A DNA stretch of 64,000 bases from a virus, in the IMG/VR virus record IMGVR_UViG_3300033150_000473, positions 1-64,000 of that record; one strand, given 5' to 3'. The notes beneath the pieces are model-generated. The model saw nothing but the letters and a program-made list of their open reading frames with translations. It did not search any database and was not told the DNA's origin. Shown here one piece after another: positions 49,089 to 56,783 of this stretch. How positions within the stretch are numbered: the first letter of the stretch is position 1; the number at the start of each line of letters is the position of its first letter. Both the position numbers and the translations under genes were made by a program.

Positions 49089-52000
49089 ATGAAAAGTAAA
49101 GTTGTTTTTTGTATACTCGTTAGCGCTATACTCGCGCTGGCGGTTTTCGCAGTCGTTAGCGCAGACCCAGCCACTGAATACTACGTATCAACGACCGGAG
49201 ACGACACCGATCCAGGTACGGAGGCACAGCCGTTTCTAACTATCGCGCGTGCCCAGACTGCCGTGCGCGCTGAGATTGCAGGCGGAATGTCCTCAGACGT
49301 CACCACCTACATCCGTGGCGGTAACTACTTTCTCACAAACACCCTGTCTTTCGATGCGAATGACGCAGGACGTGATGGGTACACAGTCATCTATAAGAAT
49401 TACACCGGCGAAACACCAGTCATCTATGGTGGCACAGAGGTTACAGGGTGGGTGCTCCACGCCGGGAGTATCTACAAAACAAATGTGGGGATTGGCTGGA
49501 CGTTCTATAACCTCATAGAAAACCAGACACTCTCCACGATGGCACGGGAGCCAAACTCTGGCTGGCTTTCGGCTGTGACTGCACCAGCATACAACCAGAT
49601 CACGTATGGCGTGGGAGACTTACCCGTTTTCGATTATAGCGACGCGCAGCTAAGCATCAAGCTGGCAGCGCACGCAACGAACGAGTATTTCGCTGAGGTC
49701 TTGCCCATCACGAACGTTGATTTTGGTACTAGAACGATAACTGTGCATAAGCACGCGCACTGGTGGCCGTTCAACGCGGGTACTAGATACTTTGCGCGGG
49801 GCTCATTGGACTTTCTGGATCAGGCTGGAGAGTATTACCTCGACGAATCCACGGGCTGGTTGTACTACTGGCCCATAAACTTGCCCATTGCAGACCAGGA
49901 GATCGTTGCTCCCAGGATGAAGCGAGTTATCGAACTTGTGGGTGGTTCCACGTCAAGTCTTGTTGAGCACATGAAGTTTGACGGCCTCACGTTCAGGCTT
50001 TCAGACTTCACGAAAGAGCATGGGATGTACTACACTGTTGAGGAGGGCACTGACCACGCTCTGATTTTCATGCACAATGCGCAAAACATCGAGATTCGGG
50101 ACTGCGACATAAAGTTTGCAGGCTTCGCCGGTGTAACGATGTGGGAGTACGCGCGAAACAACACTGTCTATGGAACGTGCATTCAAGAGGCAGGAACAGA
50201 CGGGATTAAGCTCAGTGGTTATGCCGTGGGCGTCTTAGAGTACATCAATAGGAACAACACAGTCTCCAACTGTTACTTGGCAAATGGTGCTTTGTTCTGG
50301 CCCCAAGGGAATGCTATAACCATGTTCCAGACTGGTAACAACGAGATTGTACACAACGAGATTGTTCACTGGCCGCTGAATGGCATCCACATGGTCAGCA
50401 AGAACTATGACACCATGAGAACCGCCCCGTGGGGGTCTTCGGTCACGTGGGCCAACCACTGGGACTGGCTTTACACGCGAGACAACAACATTGCATATAA
50501 TGACATTTCCTATGTCCTAGAGAACTCTAGTGACGGCGGCGGTATCTACACATTTGGGACTGGCACAGGGAATGTTATCAACAACAATCGTGTACACGAC
50601 ATCACATCAGGAAACCCCCGCAACGAGTCGACCGCAGGTATATACCTGGACAACTCGTCGAGCTATATCAATGTCACCAACAACATCGTCTATGGTATTG
50701 GCTCGACTCGCGCCCGCCCAATACGCACCACGGGTGATCACAACCTGTTTGATAACAACGTCATAGCGGACAACCCGGGCATACTTGACGTAGTGGGGAA
50801 TCACCCCATTGAAATACTCTTTCTTTACCAAACCAGTGCTTACCCCGATGCCGATACTGGGCACTTCACGTCTACGCACAACATTCTCTATCGCGCCAGT
50901 GGGTACTACGCGTATTTTCGTGATGGGGGCTTTACTGATAACCTGGACTCCTCAAACAACAACGTGTTCTATCACCCTGGAGGGTCAGTTCAATTCAACG
51001 GCGAGGGCAACTTTGCTGCATGGCAAGCTGCTGGATGGGATGCAGCTTCCTTGGAGGCTGACCCATTGTTTACTGACAGGGCAAATCACGACTACTCACT
51101 GGCGGGCGCGTCCCCCGCTCTGGGGTTGGGAATCGCGTCAATCGACCAAGCCAGCATTGGTTTGGAAGGCACCCTAGCCTGCATGAGTGGCCTCGGTCCC
51201 ACACCAACTGTGACCCCCACACCAACCAGCACACCCACGCCCACGACATGTTGGGTTGGCCCCTTAACCTGCACGCCGACCATCACGCCGACGCCAACCA
51301 ACACCCCCACAGTTACCCCGACAGCCGCGCCGACGGCTACGCCAACGGCGGCGTCGTCTTGCTGGACGACAGACAACGAGGATTTTATCATACCGGGCGA
51401 TTGGAAGGGTACGTCTATCTACACCGAGGCTGCGGGTGGGTATGTTGCGCGCAGTTCTACAAAGGCGCATACGGGCTCGTATAGTTACGAGCATTACGTA
51501 AATTGCAATGATAGTGGTTGTTGGTCTACGACATACAACCACCCCTGCTACGTGGACATGTTTGAAGGCATGGTGGATGCCTGGGTACTGTTCTCTGCGT
51601 ATCCTGGCATAGACGTGCTTACTTACCCGTTCATGCGCGGCGCTGAGATAAGCGGGCTGGGCTGGGCGGTGAATCCGCCACAACACAAGACTGTATGGTC
51701 GGTGTACTATGATGACAGGGCAGGACATACCAACGAGGCGTGGTTGAAGTGTCATGTATGTAGCCCGCAACAGGAGTGGTTGCTAGGCACTATCATACTC
51801 GACGTATGGCACGAGTACAAAGTGGAGTGGAATCTGCCATTCAACTCCACCGAGGGCACAATCAGCGCTTGGTTCAACGGGGTACTACAGGTCGGGGTGA
51901 CTGGACTAACAACCACAAGTCACGCATGGGAGTTTGCAGACTTCGATGTTGTGTTCATGGGGCCGCTAGACTGGCACTACTTGTGGGGCGACGAGATAAG

Positions 52001-52565
52001 CACTTACGTGGACGACGTGGAAGTCTGTGGTTGTTTTGGTGAAGACCCTGCGACTCCAACGCCGTCTCCCGCAGACAAGTGCAAGAAGTACGGGCACGCA
52101 GCGGTACTCAACATCGACAGTGACTGCGAGGCCATACTGCGCCCAAGGAACGTAGTCGCATCTGTACCAGGAGATGCAATCGTTACGCGAGCGAAGTTGT
52201 ATATCTATGGGACGGCTTCTGAAGTATTGGGAGAAACTGTCTACGTCACACCACTCAATCCTTTGTGGGGAGAGACGACAACAGACTGGTGTAGATCACG
52301 GGTAGGGGCTTTGTGGGGCCAAGAAGGAGCCTACGATGTACCCATAGACCGAGAGCCAGGGAGCATCGCTACTTTTGAAACTGCCTTGGGGTGGATTGAG
52401 ATTGATTTGCCCACGGCGCTCGTAGAGGATTGGGCACGCGCGGGCGGTGCAAATGCCGGGGTGATCCTTTGGAATAGCGCGCTAACGGGCAAGTTCAGCG
52501 TTGCCAGCAGGGAGTGGTACACGAGTGCCTACCAGCCGTACATGGAAGTGTGGTATACGCAGTAA
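49089..52565 (+). CDS. Secreted beta-helix protein with TP linkers and C-terminal DNRLRE-like domain
   Basis: An about 1158-residue product with a clear Sec signal peptide (MKSKVVFCILVSAILALAVF..AVVSA/DPA). Then YYVSTTGDDTDPGTEAQPF, the classic start of right-handed beta-helix (pectate-lyase-like) repeats, with many NNxV/NxI rungs (NNNRVHDI, TNNIVYGIG). Two TPTPT linkers follow, then a jelly-roll domain similar to that in the previous gene, and a C-terminal DNRLRE-like stalk domain (LRPRNVVASVPGDA, LPTALVEDWARAG). Likely a polysaccharide-degrading surface enzyme; no catalytic residues assigned. A start at 49074 is the alternative. Confidence 0.75.
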   Translation: MKSKVVFCILVSAILALAVFAVVSADPATEYYVSTTGDDTDPGTEAQPFLTIARAQTAVRAEIAGGMSSDVTTYIRGGNYFLTNTLSFDANDAGRDGYTVIYKNYTGETPVIYGGTEVTGWVLHAGSIYKTNVGIGWTFYNLIENQTLSTMAREPNSGWLSAVTAPAYNQITYGVGDLPVFDYSDAQLSIKLAAHATNEYFAEVLPITNVDFGTRTITVHKHAHWWPFNAGTRYFARGSLDFLDQAGEYYLDESTGWLYYWPINLPIADQEIVAPRMKRVIELVGGSTSSLVEHMKFDGLTFRLSDFTKEHGMYYTVEEGTDHALIFMHNAQNIEIRDCDIKFAGFAGVTMWEYARNNTVYGTCIQEAGTDGIKLSGYAVGVLEYINRNNTVSNCYLANGALFWPQGNAITMFQTGNNEIVHNEIVHWPLNGIHMVSKNYDTMRTAPWGSSVTWANHWDWLYTRDNNIAYNDISYVLENSSDGGGIYTFGTGTGNVINNNRVHDITSGNPRNESTAGIYLDNSSSYINVTNNIVYGIGSTRARPIRTTGDHNLFDNNVIADNPGILDVVGNHPIEILFLYQTSAYPDADTGHFTSTHNILYRASGYYAYFRDGGFTDNLDSSNNNVFYHPGGSVQFNGEGNFAAWQAAGWDAASLEADPLFTDRANHDYSLAGASPALGLGIASIDQASIGLEGTLACMSGLGPTPTVTPTPTSTPTPTTCWVGPLTCTPTITPTPTNTPTVTPTAAPTATPTAASSCWTTDNEDFIIPGDWKGTSIYTEAAGGYVARSSTKAHTGSYSYEHYVNCNDSGCWSTTYNHPCYVDMFEGMVDAWVLFSAYPGIDVLTYPFMRGAEISGLGWAVNPPQHKTVWSVYYDDRAGHTNEAWLKCHVCSPQQEWLLGTIILDVWHEYKVEWNLPFNSTEGTISAWFNGVLQVGVTGLTTTSHAWEFADFDVVFMGPLDWHYLWGDEISTYVDDVEVCGCFGEDPATPTPSPADKCKKYGHAAVLNIDSDCEAILRPRNVVASVPGDAIVTRAKLYIYGTASEVLGETVYVTPLNPLWGETTTDWCRSRVGALWGQEGAYDVPIDREPGSIATFETALGWIEIDLPTALVEDWARAGGANAGVILWNSALTGKFSVASREWYTSAYQPYMEVWYTQ

Positions 52566-52570
52566 TCAAC

Positions 52571-52599
52571 TTGCCAAGTTCTTCATTATGTGGTATACT
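52571..52599 (+). promoter_or_regulatory. Rightward promoter P(52.6) with operator
   Basis: TTGCCA (52571-52576), a 17-bp spacer ending TGTGG and TATACT (52594-52599). The -35 sits in AACTTGCCAAGTT (52568-52580), identical to P(5.85). No rightward gene follows. Confidence 0.75.
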
Positions 52600-52605
52600 A
52601 AGAAC

Positions 52606-52690
52606 GGTGAAGATGAGCTTTTCATCTTTCCCCCTCCTTTTGAGTTAGGTAGGGCCGTCACTTTCCGGGGTCGGTGGCGGCTCTACCGCG
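52606..52690 (+). ncRNA. Predicted small RNA, antisense to the SH3b gene end
   Basis: The transcript from P(52.6) would contain AAGATGA/TCATCTT (52610-52628) followed by pyrimidines, then GGTAGGGCCGTCAC (52648-52661) paired with GTGGCGGCTCTACC (52674-52687), 14 pairs including two G-U. It runs into the 3' end of the leftward SH3b gene, so it could act as an antisense or as a convergent transcription barrier. The hairpins may alternatively serve as bidirectional terminators. Confidence 0.5.
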
Positions 52691-53072
52691 TCAGCCACCC
52701 CTTGATCCGGCTAACGAGACTGATGTCCACTCTGAGGGCTTCGTGAAATGCCCTGCTGTCACCCAGATAGTCCGCCGAGACCCAGCCCTCACCGCCATCC
52801 CACATTACGAAACACCAATCATCGAGACGCCCCCAGACCTCAACCTGTTGCCCTTCTGGTATCTGGTAAAGCCGCTCGTAGTCTGCACCTGGGCCTGCGC
52901 GGACGTTGAGCATCTCGGTGTTGACGCATTGGTGTCCGAGTGGGGCCGTGATGTCTACGTGGACGTCTAGGGCGATCTCTTTCGCCATAGCGGGGGTGAT
53001 TATAACTCCATAGGGCGCAATTGCATGACAGCAGATGAGCGCCGCGGTTTGTCTAACCATTCTCATGTTCAT
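52683..53072 (-). CDS. SH3b-domain protein
   Basis: A 129-residue product. LNVRAGPGADYERLYQIPEGQ then WVSADYLGD is a bacterial SH3 (SH3b) domain, used to bind cell-wall or surface material. The first 30 residues (VRQTAALICCHAIAPYGVIITPA) are hydrophobic enough for a weak signal. Its start overlaps the endonuclease stop (ATGA). The first 48 bp is duplicated at 54009-54056 on the other side of the endonuclease gene, so the present start may have been rebuilt by insertion. Confidence 0.8.
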   Translation of the reverse strand: MNMRMVRQTAALICCHAIAPYGVIITPAMAKEIALDVHVDITAPLGHQCVNTEMLNVRAGPGADYERLYQIPEGQQVEVWGRLDDWCFVMWDGGEGWVSADYLGDSRAFHEALRVDISLVSRIKGWLTR

Positions 53073-53073
53073 C
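53026..53073 (-). repeat. Duplicated gene start, copy A
   Basis: About 80% identical to 54009-54056. Both read (leftward) a frame beginning MRMVRQTAAL with CCHA following. They flank the GIY-YIG gene and its leader as imperfect direct repeats. Confidence 0.7.
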
Positions 53074-53821
53074 CCCCTGCCTCACGCCGCTTGTTTGCCC
53101 ACCACCGCTTCGTTGCCGCGCTTTGCTTGCGCTTGGTCTCGTCAGTGTGTTGTTTCCCCCACATGGGGTTAAGCTCGCCCATCAAGCGCCTGTTTTTCTC
53201 CCGACACCACTCGTCAGTACGCTTGCTACCTTTGGCGTTTTGGTTGCCCAGCCTTGCCCTACTTAGCTTGCGACGCGTTTCTTCAGAGGGTTTGCGCCCC
53301 GTGGCAGCGACGCCTATCTTAGCCCTTGTTTCGTCAGAAACCGTGCGGCCTTTTTGAGCCATGCCCATCTTGAGCTTGGTCTCCTCAGTATGCTTCCTGC
53401 CTCGCTGGGCTATGCTCATCTTGCGCTTGGCCTCGTCCGTATGCTTGTAGCCAAGGCATCTTTGGTTGCCCATCGCAGCCTTGCTCATCTTGCGTCTTGT
53501 TTCGTTAGTGTGAGTATGTCCCAGCATTGGTGCGGTAGCATTGCGGGCGGTATTGTAGCAGGCCCCCAAAGCAAAACGACCGTCAAGATGTTTCTGCTCG
53601 GCTGCTAAGAGTAAGGCGGCATCTTTTACTGTTTCTACCACGCGGAAGTCAAACATGTCTTCACCATATTTGTCCCAAGCGTGTTGTAAGTATATGCTAT
53701 GATGCTTGCCCTTACGGAGCTTGTTACGATGCCCCTTCATTCTCTTCTCAATGTTTACTGAGCTTCCGATGTATGCCTTTTTGTTCTCGCGATTCTCGAT
53801 TTTGTAGACACCCTGCATCAT
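53069..53821 (-). CDS. GIY-YIG homing endonuclease with NUMOD3 repeats
   Basis: A 250-residue product. GVYKIENRENKKAYIGSS (from about residue 3) is the GIY-YIG nuclease motif; Arg and Glu residues follow in EKRMKGH and AEQKHLDG. The rest is a series of NUMOD3 DNA-binding repeats (HTNETRRKMSKAAMGNQ, HTDEAKRKMSIAQRG and similar). It cleaves specific DNA to spread itself. Start 53821 is chosen for CAAGGAGACGGC; an upstream open frame overlaps the leader structure. It is preceded by its own promoter and a pseudoknotted leader. Confidence 0.92.
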   Translation of the reverse strand: MMQGVYKIENRENKKAYIGSSVNIEKRMKGHRNKLRKGKHHSIYLQHAWDKYGEDMFDFRVVETVKDAALLLAAEQKHLDGRFALGACYNTARNATAPMLGHTHTNETRRKMSKAAMGNQRCLGYKHTDEAKRKMSIAQRGRKHTEETKLKMGMAQKGRTVSDETRAKIGVAATGRKPSEETRRKLSRARLGNQNAKGSKRTDEWCREKNRRLMGELNPMWGKQHTDETKRKQSAATKRWWANKRREAGG

Positions 53822-53841
53822 GCCGTCTCCTTGACATAGAA

Positions 53842-53954
53842 AATCCCCACGGCAGTTGCGCACCATTGTGGTGTGGTAGGCAGGGCTGACCGTGGGGATT
53901 GTCCACGTGTGTATTTTGGGATTGCAACACAAAACCCCGCTTCTACCACACCAC
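53842..53954 (-). ncRNA. Predicted pseudoknot leader of the GIY-YIG gene
   Basis: On the minus strand, GTGGTGTGGTAG (53954-53943), at the predicted transcript start, pairs with CTACCACACCAC (53879-53868). AATCCCCACGG (53900-53890), inside that loop, pairs with CCGTGGGGATT (53852-53842), outside it. The order a-b-a'-b' makes a pseudoknot with stems of 12 and 11 perfect pairs, about 20 nt before the start codon. Confidence 0.65.
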
Positions 53955-53960
53955 GACTAC

Positions 53961-53989
53961 AGCATAGCATAGAATGCGTTTGTTGTCAA
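53961..53989 (-). promoter_or_regulatory. Promoter of the GIY-YIG gene
   Basis: TTGACA (53989-53984), a 17-bp spacer and TATGCT (53966-53961) on the minus strand. Its predicted start (about 53954) coincides with the first base of the leader stem. Confidence 0.65.
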
Positions 53990-54008
53990 ATTATGACACC
54001 ACGGGCCG

Positions 54009-54056
54009 CAGCATGACAGCAGAGAAGCGCGGCTGTTTGCCTAACCATTCTCATTG
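54009..54056 (-). repeat. Duplicated gene start, copy B (truncated SH3b gene start)
   Basis: Leftward it encodes MRMVRQTAALLCCHA and then stops within a few codons, a remnant of the start of the SH3b gene. It overlaps the stop of the membrane gene at 54051, just as an intact gene would. Confidence 0.65.
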
Positions 54057-54251
54057 CACTTTCCCTTCAAGAAGCCAAAGGCCAAAGATTGTTACTATTA
54101 GCGTGGCACAGACACAGAAGTACAAGATGGCCCGTATCAAGTGCCCATCATCAAGCGCCCTGCCAAGCCTAGAAGCCAGGGTGTCGATGACAAACGGTAT
54201 CGCAGTCAGGCAGGCTGCGGCGCAGGCGAAAGCTACCAGCTTCTTTTGCAT
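54051..54251 (-). CDS. Small membrane protein, two TM segments
   Basis: A 66-residue product starting MQKKLVAFACAAACLTAIPFV with a second hydrophobic helix (AILYFCVCATLIVTIFGLWLL). Ribosome-binding site GAGGAGATAGCAC. Holin-like size; located with other membrane genes and an SH3b protein, so a lysis role is possible. Confidence 0.65.
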   Translation of the reverse strand: MQKKLVAFACAAACLTAIPFVIDTLASRLGRALDDGHLIRAILYFCVCATLIVTIFGLWLLEGKVQ

Positions 54252-54254
54252 GTG

Positions 54255-54635
54255 CTATCTCCTCAATCTCTTGTCAATAGCCCTCTGCCCACCAATCACT
54301 GACGCTGGATCCACTGTCCGCAATGCCCGCCGGAACTCCTCCTCCATGCGTATCTCAGACCAGCCCATGTCAGCCCAGGCGTGGCGGTGCAGTCCTTCCA
54401 AGTAAGCTATGCTATCCCTCATGGTCGTGCCGTCAGGGATACTGCTCGCCAAGACAACTCCAATAAACATAAGCACGCCGCAACACCCCATCAACAGTAG
54501 TTGGTGCTGTCCACAACACCAGAGAAAACCCCAGCTCGCGGCTAAGAGAAGCAACCAGCCAACAAGCACAATAATGACTTCATGCTTGTACCAGCCATAG
54601 CGGTGTCCGGTAATAGTCGTTTCAGCCCACCTCAT
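54255..54635 (-). CDS. Membrane protein, two to three TM segments
   Basis: A 126-residue product starting MRWAETTITGHRYGWYKHEV. Hydrophobic stretches at about 21-40 (IIVLVGWLLLLAASWGFLW) and 45-63 (LLLMGCCGVLMFIGVVLA), then a charged helical tail. ATG 54635 follows GATTGGAGGAAACC. Not recognised. Confidence 0.65.
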   Translation of the reverse strand: MRWAETTITGHRYGWYKHEVIIVLVGWLLLLAASWGFLWCCGQHQLLLMGCCGVLMFIGVVLASSIPDGTTMRDSIAYLEGLHRHAWADMGWSEIRMEEEFRRALRTVDPASVIGGQRAIDKRLRR

Positions 54636-54648
54636 GGTTTCCTCCAAT

Positions 54649-55275
54649 CTAGTCGCATGCGACCATCTCCCCGTCCACGAAACGGAAACGGTTGGCGGTG
54701 TCTTCTCGCCCGTACCACGCCTCCAATACACGCGGGTAGGTATCAGGGATGAGCAGACGACCAGCGCGGATGCCTCGCTTCTTGAGCAAATCATTCACCC
54801 GATTCCATTCATTGTGGGTACAGATCCCTGCCGCGGTGCACGCGGCGCGGCTCATGCTTTTCTGCGCGTAGTATCTGCGCATGATGCGGCGTGCGACAGA
54901 GTCGAGGCGACTCGCATTCGGCTCTCTCCCCATGCGCACATCGGCGTGCGTTTCGTTTGCCCTCTCCCAATCAGAATCCTCGAAGATGCGCCTGCGCTGT
55001 AGCTCTGTCCGGCTCACGCCTTCGTCCCGCTCAATTGCCAGCATTCGGTAAAAGCCCAACCCGCCAGCCGCAGCCAGCGCCAGAACGGTGTCAACCAACA
55101 AGAGCGTCCAGGGGGAGACATCCCAAATCGCGTAGACCGTGATTGAGAGAGAACCAGAGAGCAGTAGCATGAAACCGCCTGCGTATAGAGCTGACATGGC
55201 AAGATCCACGAGGCCCGTACCGTATATCGCGGGAGAATCAATCATCGCAACGTTAGCGGAAAGTTTCTGCCTCAT
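54649..55275 (-). CDS. Membrane protein with C-terminal winged-helix-like domain
   Basis: A 208-residue product. Two hydrophobic segments near residues 29-50 and 57-78 are followed by a charged region and a helix-turn-helix-like end (SMSRAACTAAGICTHNEWNRVNDLLKKRG). Function unknown; a membrane-tethered DNA-binding protein is possible. It overlaps the HNH gene by 23 nt. Confidence 0.6.
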   Translation of the reverse strand: MRQKLSANVAMIDSPAIYGTGLVDLAMSALYAGGFMLLLSGSLSITVYAIWDVSPWTLLLVDTVLALAAAGGLGFYRMLAIERDEGVSRTELQRRRIFEDSDWERANETHADVRMGREPNASRLDSVARRIMRRYYAQKSMSRAACTAAGICTHNEWNRVNDLLKKRGIRAGRLLIPDTYPRVLEAWYGREDTANRFRFVDGEMVACD

Positions 55276-56014
55276 TGTTTACCTCTGAGAAGAGCGCTTG
55301 AAAGCCGACGCGATAGGCATCGAAGTCGCTACTGGCGTGGACTGTCATATGGCACGAACGATGCAGGCTTACCAGGTTTGCCATCGCGCTGTTTTGCTTG
55401 TCACCGTCAATATGATGCACATCAAGCGCTCGGCCATTCTGAGGTTCGCCACAGAGGATGCAGATGAACCCGTCACGCTCTCGGACTGCCTGTTTGAGTG
55501 CCTCGTCGAATTCTGGTGGGTAACACTTTTGCGAAGCGCCCTCGCGCCAGAAATTGCAGTTTTCCCCAGAATGCGCGGCCCGAAACTGCGGGTCTTGCCA
55601 CCGGGCTTTCATCCTTTCGGATATTTTGCGCAGCCGTTCCCCATCATCAAAGTCGCCCCGCGCCCATGCTGCCCTTAGTTTTTCAGACATACGTCGGCGC
55701 AGTTCTGGTTCTGCCATTGCCTCGTAATATCGTTGGCGGTAGTCTGGATCTTGCCAGACAACCTTCATCCCCAACGATATTTTCTGCCGCCATTCCTCAC
55801 CGTAAACCCCGCGTTTGTAGGCAGCCTTTACTATCGCGGACATCTTCCCGCGCCATTCCTTGCCGTAACCCCCGCGTGAGCGACGTGCTTCCAATCCCGC
55901 AGAATGCTTGCGCTGCCATTCGGGATCTTGTGCCTGGGCCTCGCCTGCACAGCTTCTACACCGCTTACTCCTTTTATCTATCTTGGCTCCACAATCCAGA
56001 CAGGTATTCGTCAT
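55253..56014 (-). CDS. HNH endonuclease with zinc ribbon and basic repeats
   Basis: A 253-residue product. An N-terminal zinc ribbon (CLDCGAKIDKRSKRCRSC) precedes several repeats with Trp (WRGKMSAIVKAAYKRG, WRQKISLGMKVVWQDP, MSEKLRAAWARG), similar to DNA-binding modules of homing enzymes. The C-terminal HNH domain has CILCGEPQNG, LDVHHIDGD and LHRSCHMTVH. It is a likely free-standing homing endonuclease; its ATG overlaps the RHH gene's stop. Confidence 0.88.
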   Translation of the reverse strand: MTNTCLDCGAKIDKRSKRCRSCAGEAQAQDPEWQRKHSAGLEARRSRGGYGKEWRGKMSAIVKAAYKRGVYGEEWRQKISLGMKVVWQDPDYRQRYYEAMAEPELRRRMSEKLRAAWARGDFDDGERLRKISERMKARWQDPQFRAAHSGENCNFWREGASQKCYPPEFDEALKQAVRERDGFICILCGEPQNGRALDVHHIDGDKQNSAMANLVSLHRSCHMTVHASSDFDAYRVGFQALFSEVNNEAETFR

Positions 56015-56151
56015 TGGTGGCGCTCCACCCGCTCAAGCTCAACGCGAACCAAGCGGTCTAGAATCGACACCATGCTCTCGCCTGTCAACGCGTAGATCAT
56101 GCGCAACTTCTTCAGCGTACTTTTCCAAATCTTGATTGTTTGTGTCTTCAT
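56011..56151 (-). CDS. Minimal ribbon-helix-helix protein
   Basis: A 46-residue product: MKTQTIKIWKSTLKKLRMIY then LTGESMVSILDRLVRVELERV, a complete Arc-like ribbon-helix-helix. The promoter at 56162-56190 starts transcription within about 4 nt of the ATG, so the mRNA is nearly leaderless and there is no ribosome-binding site. A regulator of the ACTTGnCAAGT promoters or of the phased palindromes at 4.5 kb is plausible. Confidence 0.8.
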   Translation of the reverse strand: MKTQTIKIWKSTLKKLRMIYALTGESMVSILDRLVRVELERVERHQ

Positions 56152-56161
56152 GGTAGGGGTA

Positions 56162-56190
56162 ATTTTACCACAATGTGAATTACTTGTCAA
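56162..56190 (-). promoter_or_regulatory. Leftward promoter P(56.2) with operator
   Basis: TTGACA (56190-56185), a 17-bp spacer ending TGTGG and TAAAAT (56167-56162) on the minus strand; the -35 is in ACTTGTCAAGT (56182-56192). Same architecture as the rightward promoters. Confidence 0.75.
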
Positions 56191-56204
56191 GTGGGCATCT
56201 CTGG

Positions 56205-56627
56205 TTACGCGCCCTTTCTCCTCCGTCTCCGTTTGTTCCTTGCTGCTCTTCGGTGCTCGTCGTTCACGTATCGGTGTTGCCCAGCATACAGTGACATCCC
56301 GCAGCCACAGGCACACCGCCTCAATCGTCCTCGAACCGCCGTGTGCGGGGGCACGGTCTCGGCAGGCCCCAGGTCGGGCCACGCCAACTCCACCGCATCC
56401 CGTAAGTCCCCGCTACCGTTCAGCAATCGTGTCATCGCCAACCGAAACGGCTCAGAGATTTCGTACCAGCCGCTCGTTTCAGGGTGCGCCCAGTTCCAGA
56501 CGGCTTGCCTGGAAAACGGCCTGCCGACGTAGGGACCTTCACGCCGGTAGTGGGCCAGTATCTTGCCCAGTGTTCCAGGGGAGCACTCGAAGTGGGCCAG
56601 GGTTTCCAGGATCGTTTCGGCCTTCAC
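56205..56627 (-). CDS. HTH-like protein with basic zinc-binding tail
   Basis: A 140-residue product starting MKAETILETLAHFECSPG. A segment GRPFSRQAVWNWAHPET suggests a helix-turn-helix. The C-terminus has CACGCGMSLYAGQHRYVNDEH, a small zinc-knuckle pattern, and then a run of Arg/Lys. It may be a DNA-binding regulator; family not recognised. Confidence 0.6.
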   Translation of the reverse strand: MKAETILETLAHFECSPGTLGKILAHYRREGPYVGRPFSRQAVWNWAHPETSGWYEISEPFRLAMTRLLNGSGDLRDAVELAWPDLGPAETVPPHTAVRGRLRRCACGCGMSLYAGQHRYVNDEHRRAARNKRRRRRKGA

Positions 56628-56783
56628 TTTTCCTGTGCCTTCCTAAGCGGGTTTGGGCGAAAGTCCATATCTAATACAGCAACCCGAAACTAGACTCTCT
56701 GCGTGGCTCCTTTACGCTTATCTTTACGCTTTTTGATGCCAAAACAGCTCACCGCGGGATCACCCTTTGCCCCCGCAGTTCCC
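56628..56783. other. Intergenic stretch between leftward genes
   Basis: 156 bp without a gene. It contains repeated TTTACGCTT motifs (56711-56730) and a T-rich stretch but no clear hairpin. Confidence 0.35.

Noticed and set aside
52674-52970. Rightward 98-codon frame behind promoter P(52.6)
   Set aside because: It is antisense to the SH3b domain, which has clear motifs on the other strand. No ribosome-binding site is present, so the promoter was assigned to a non-coding RNA instead.
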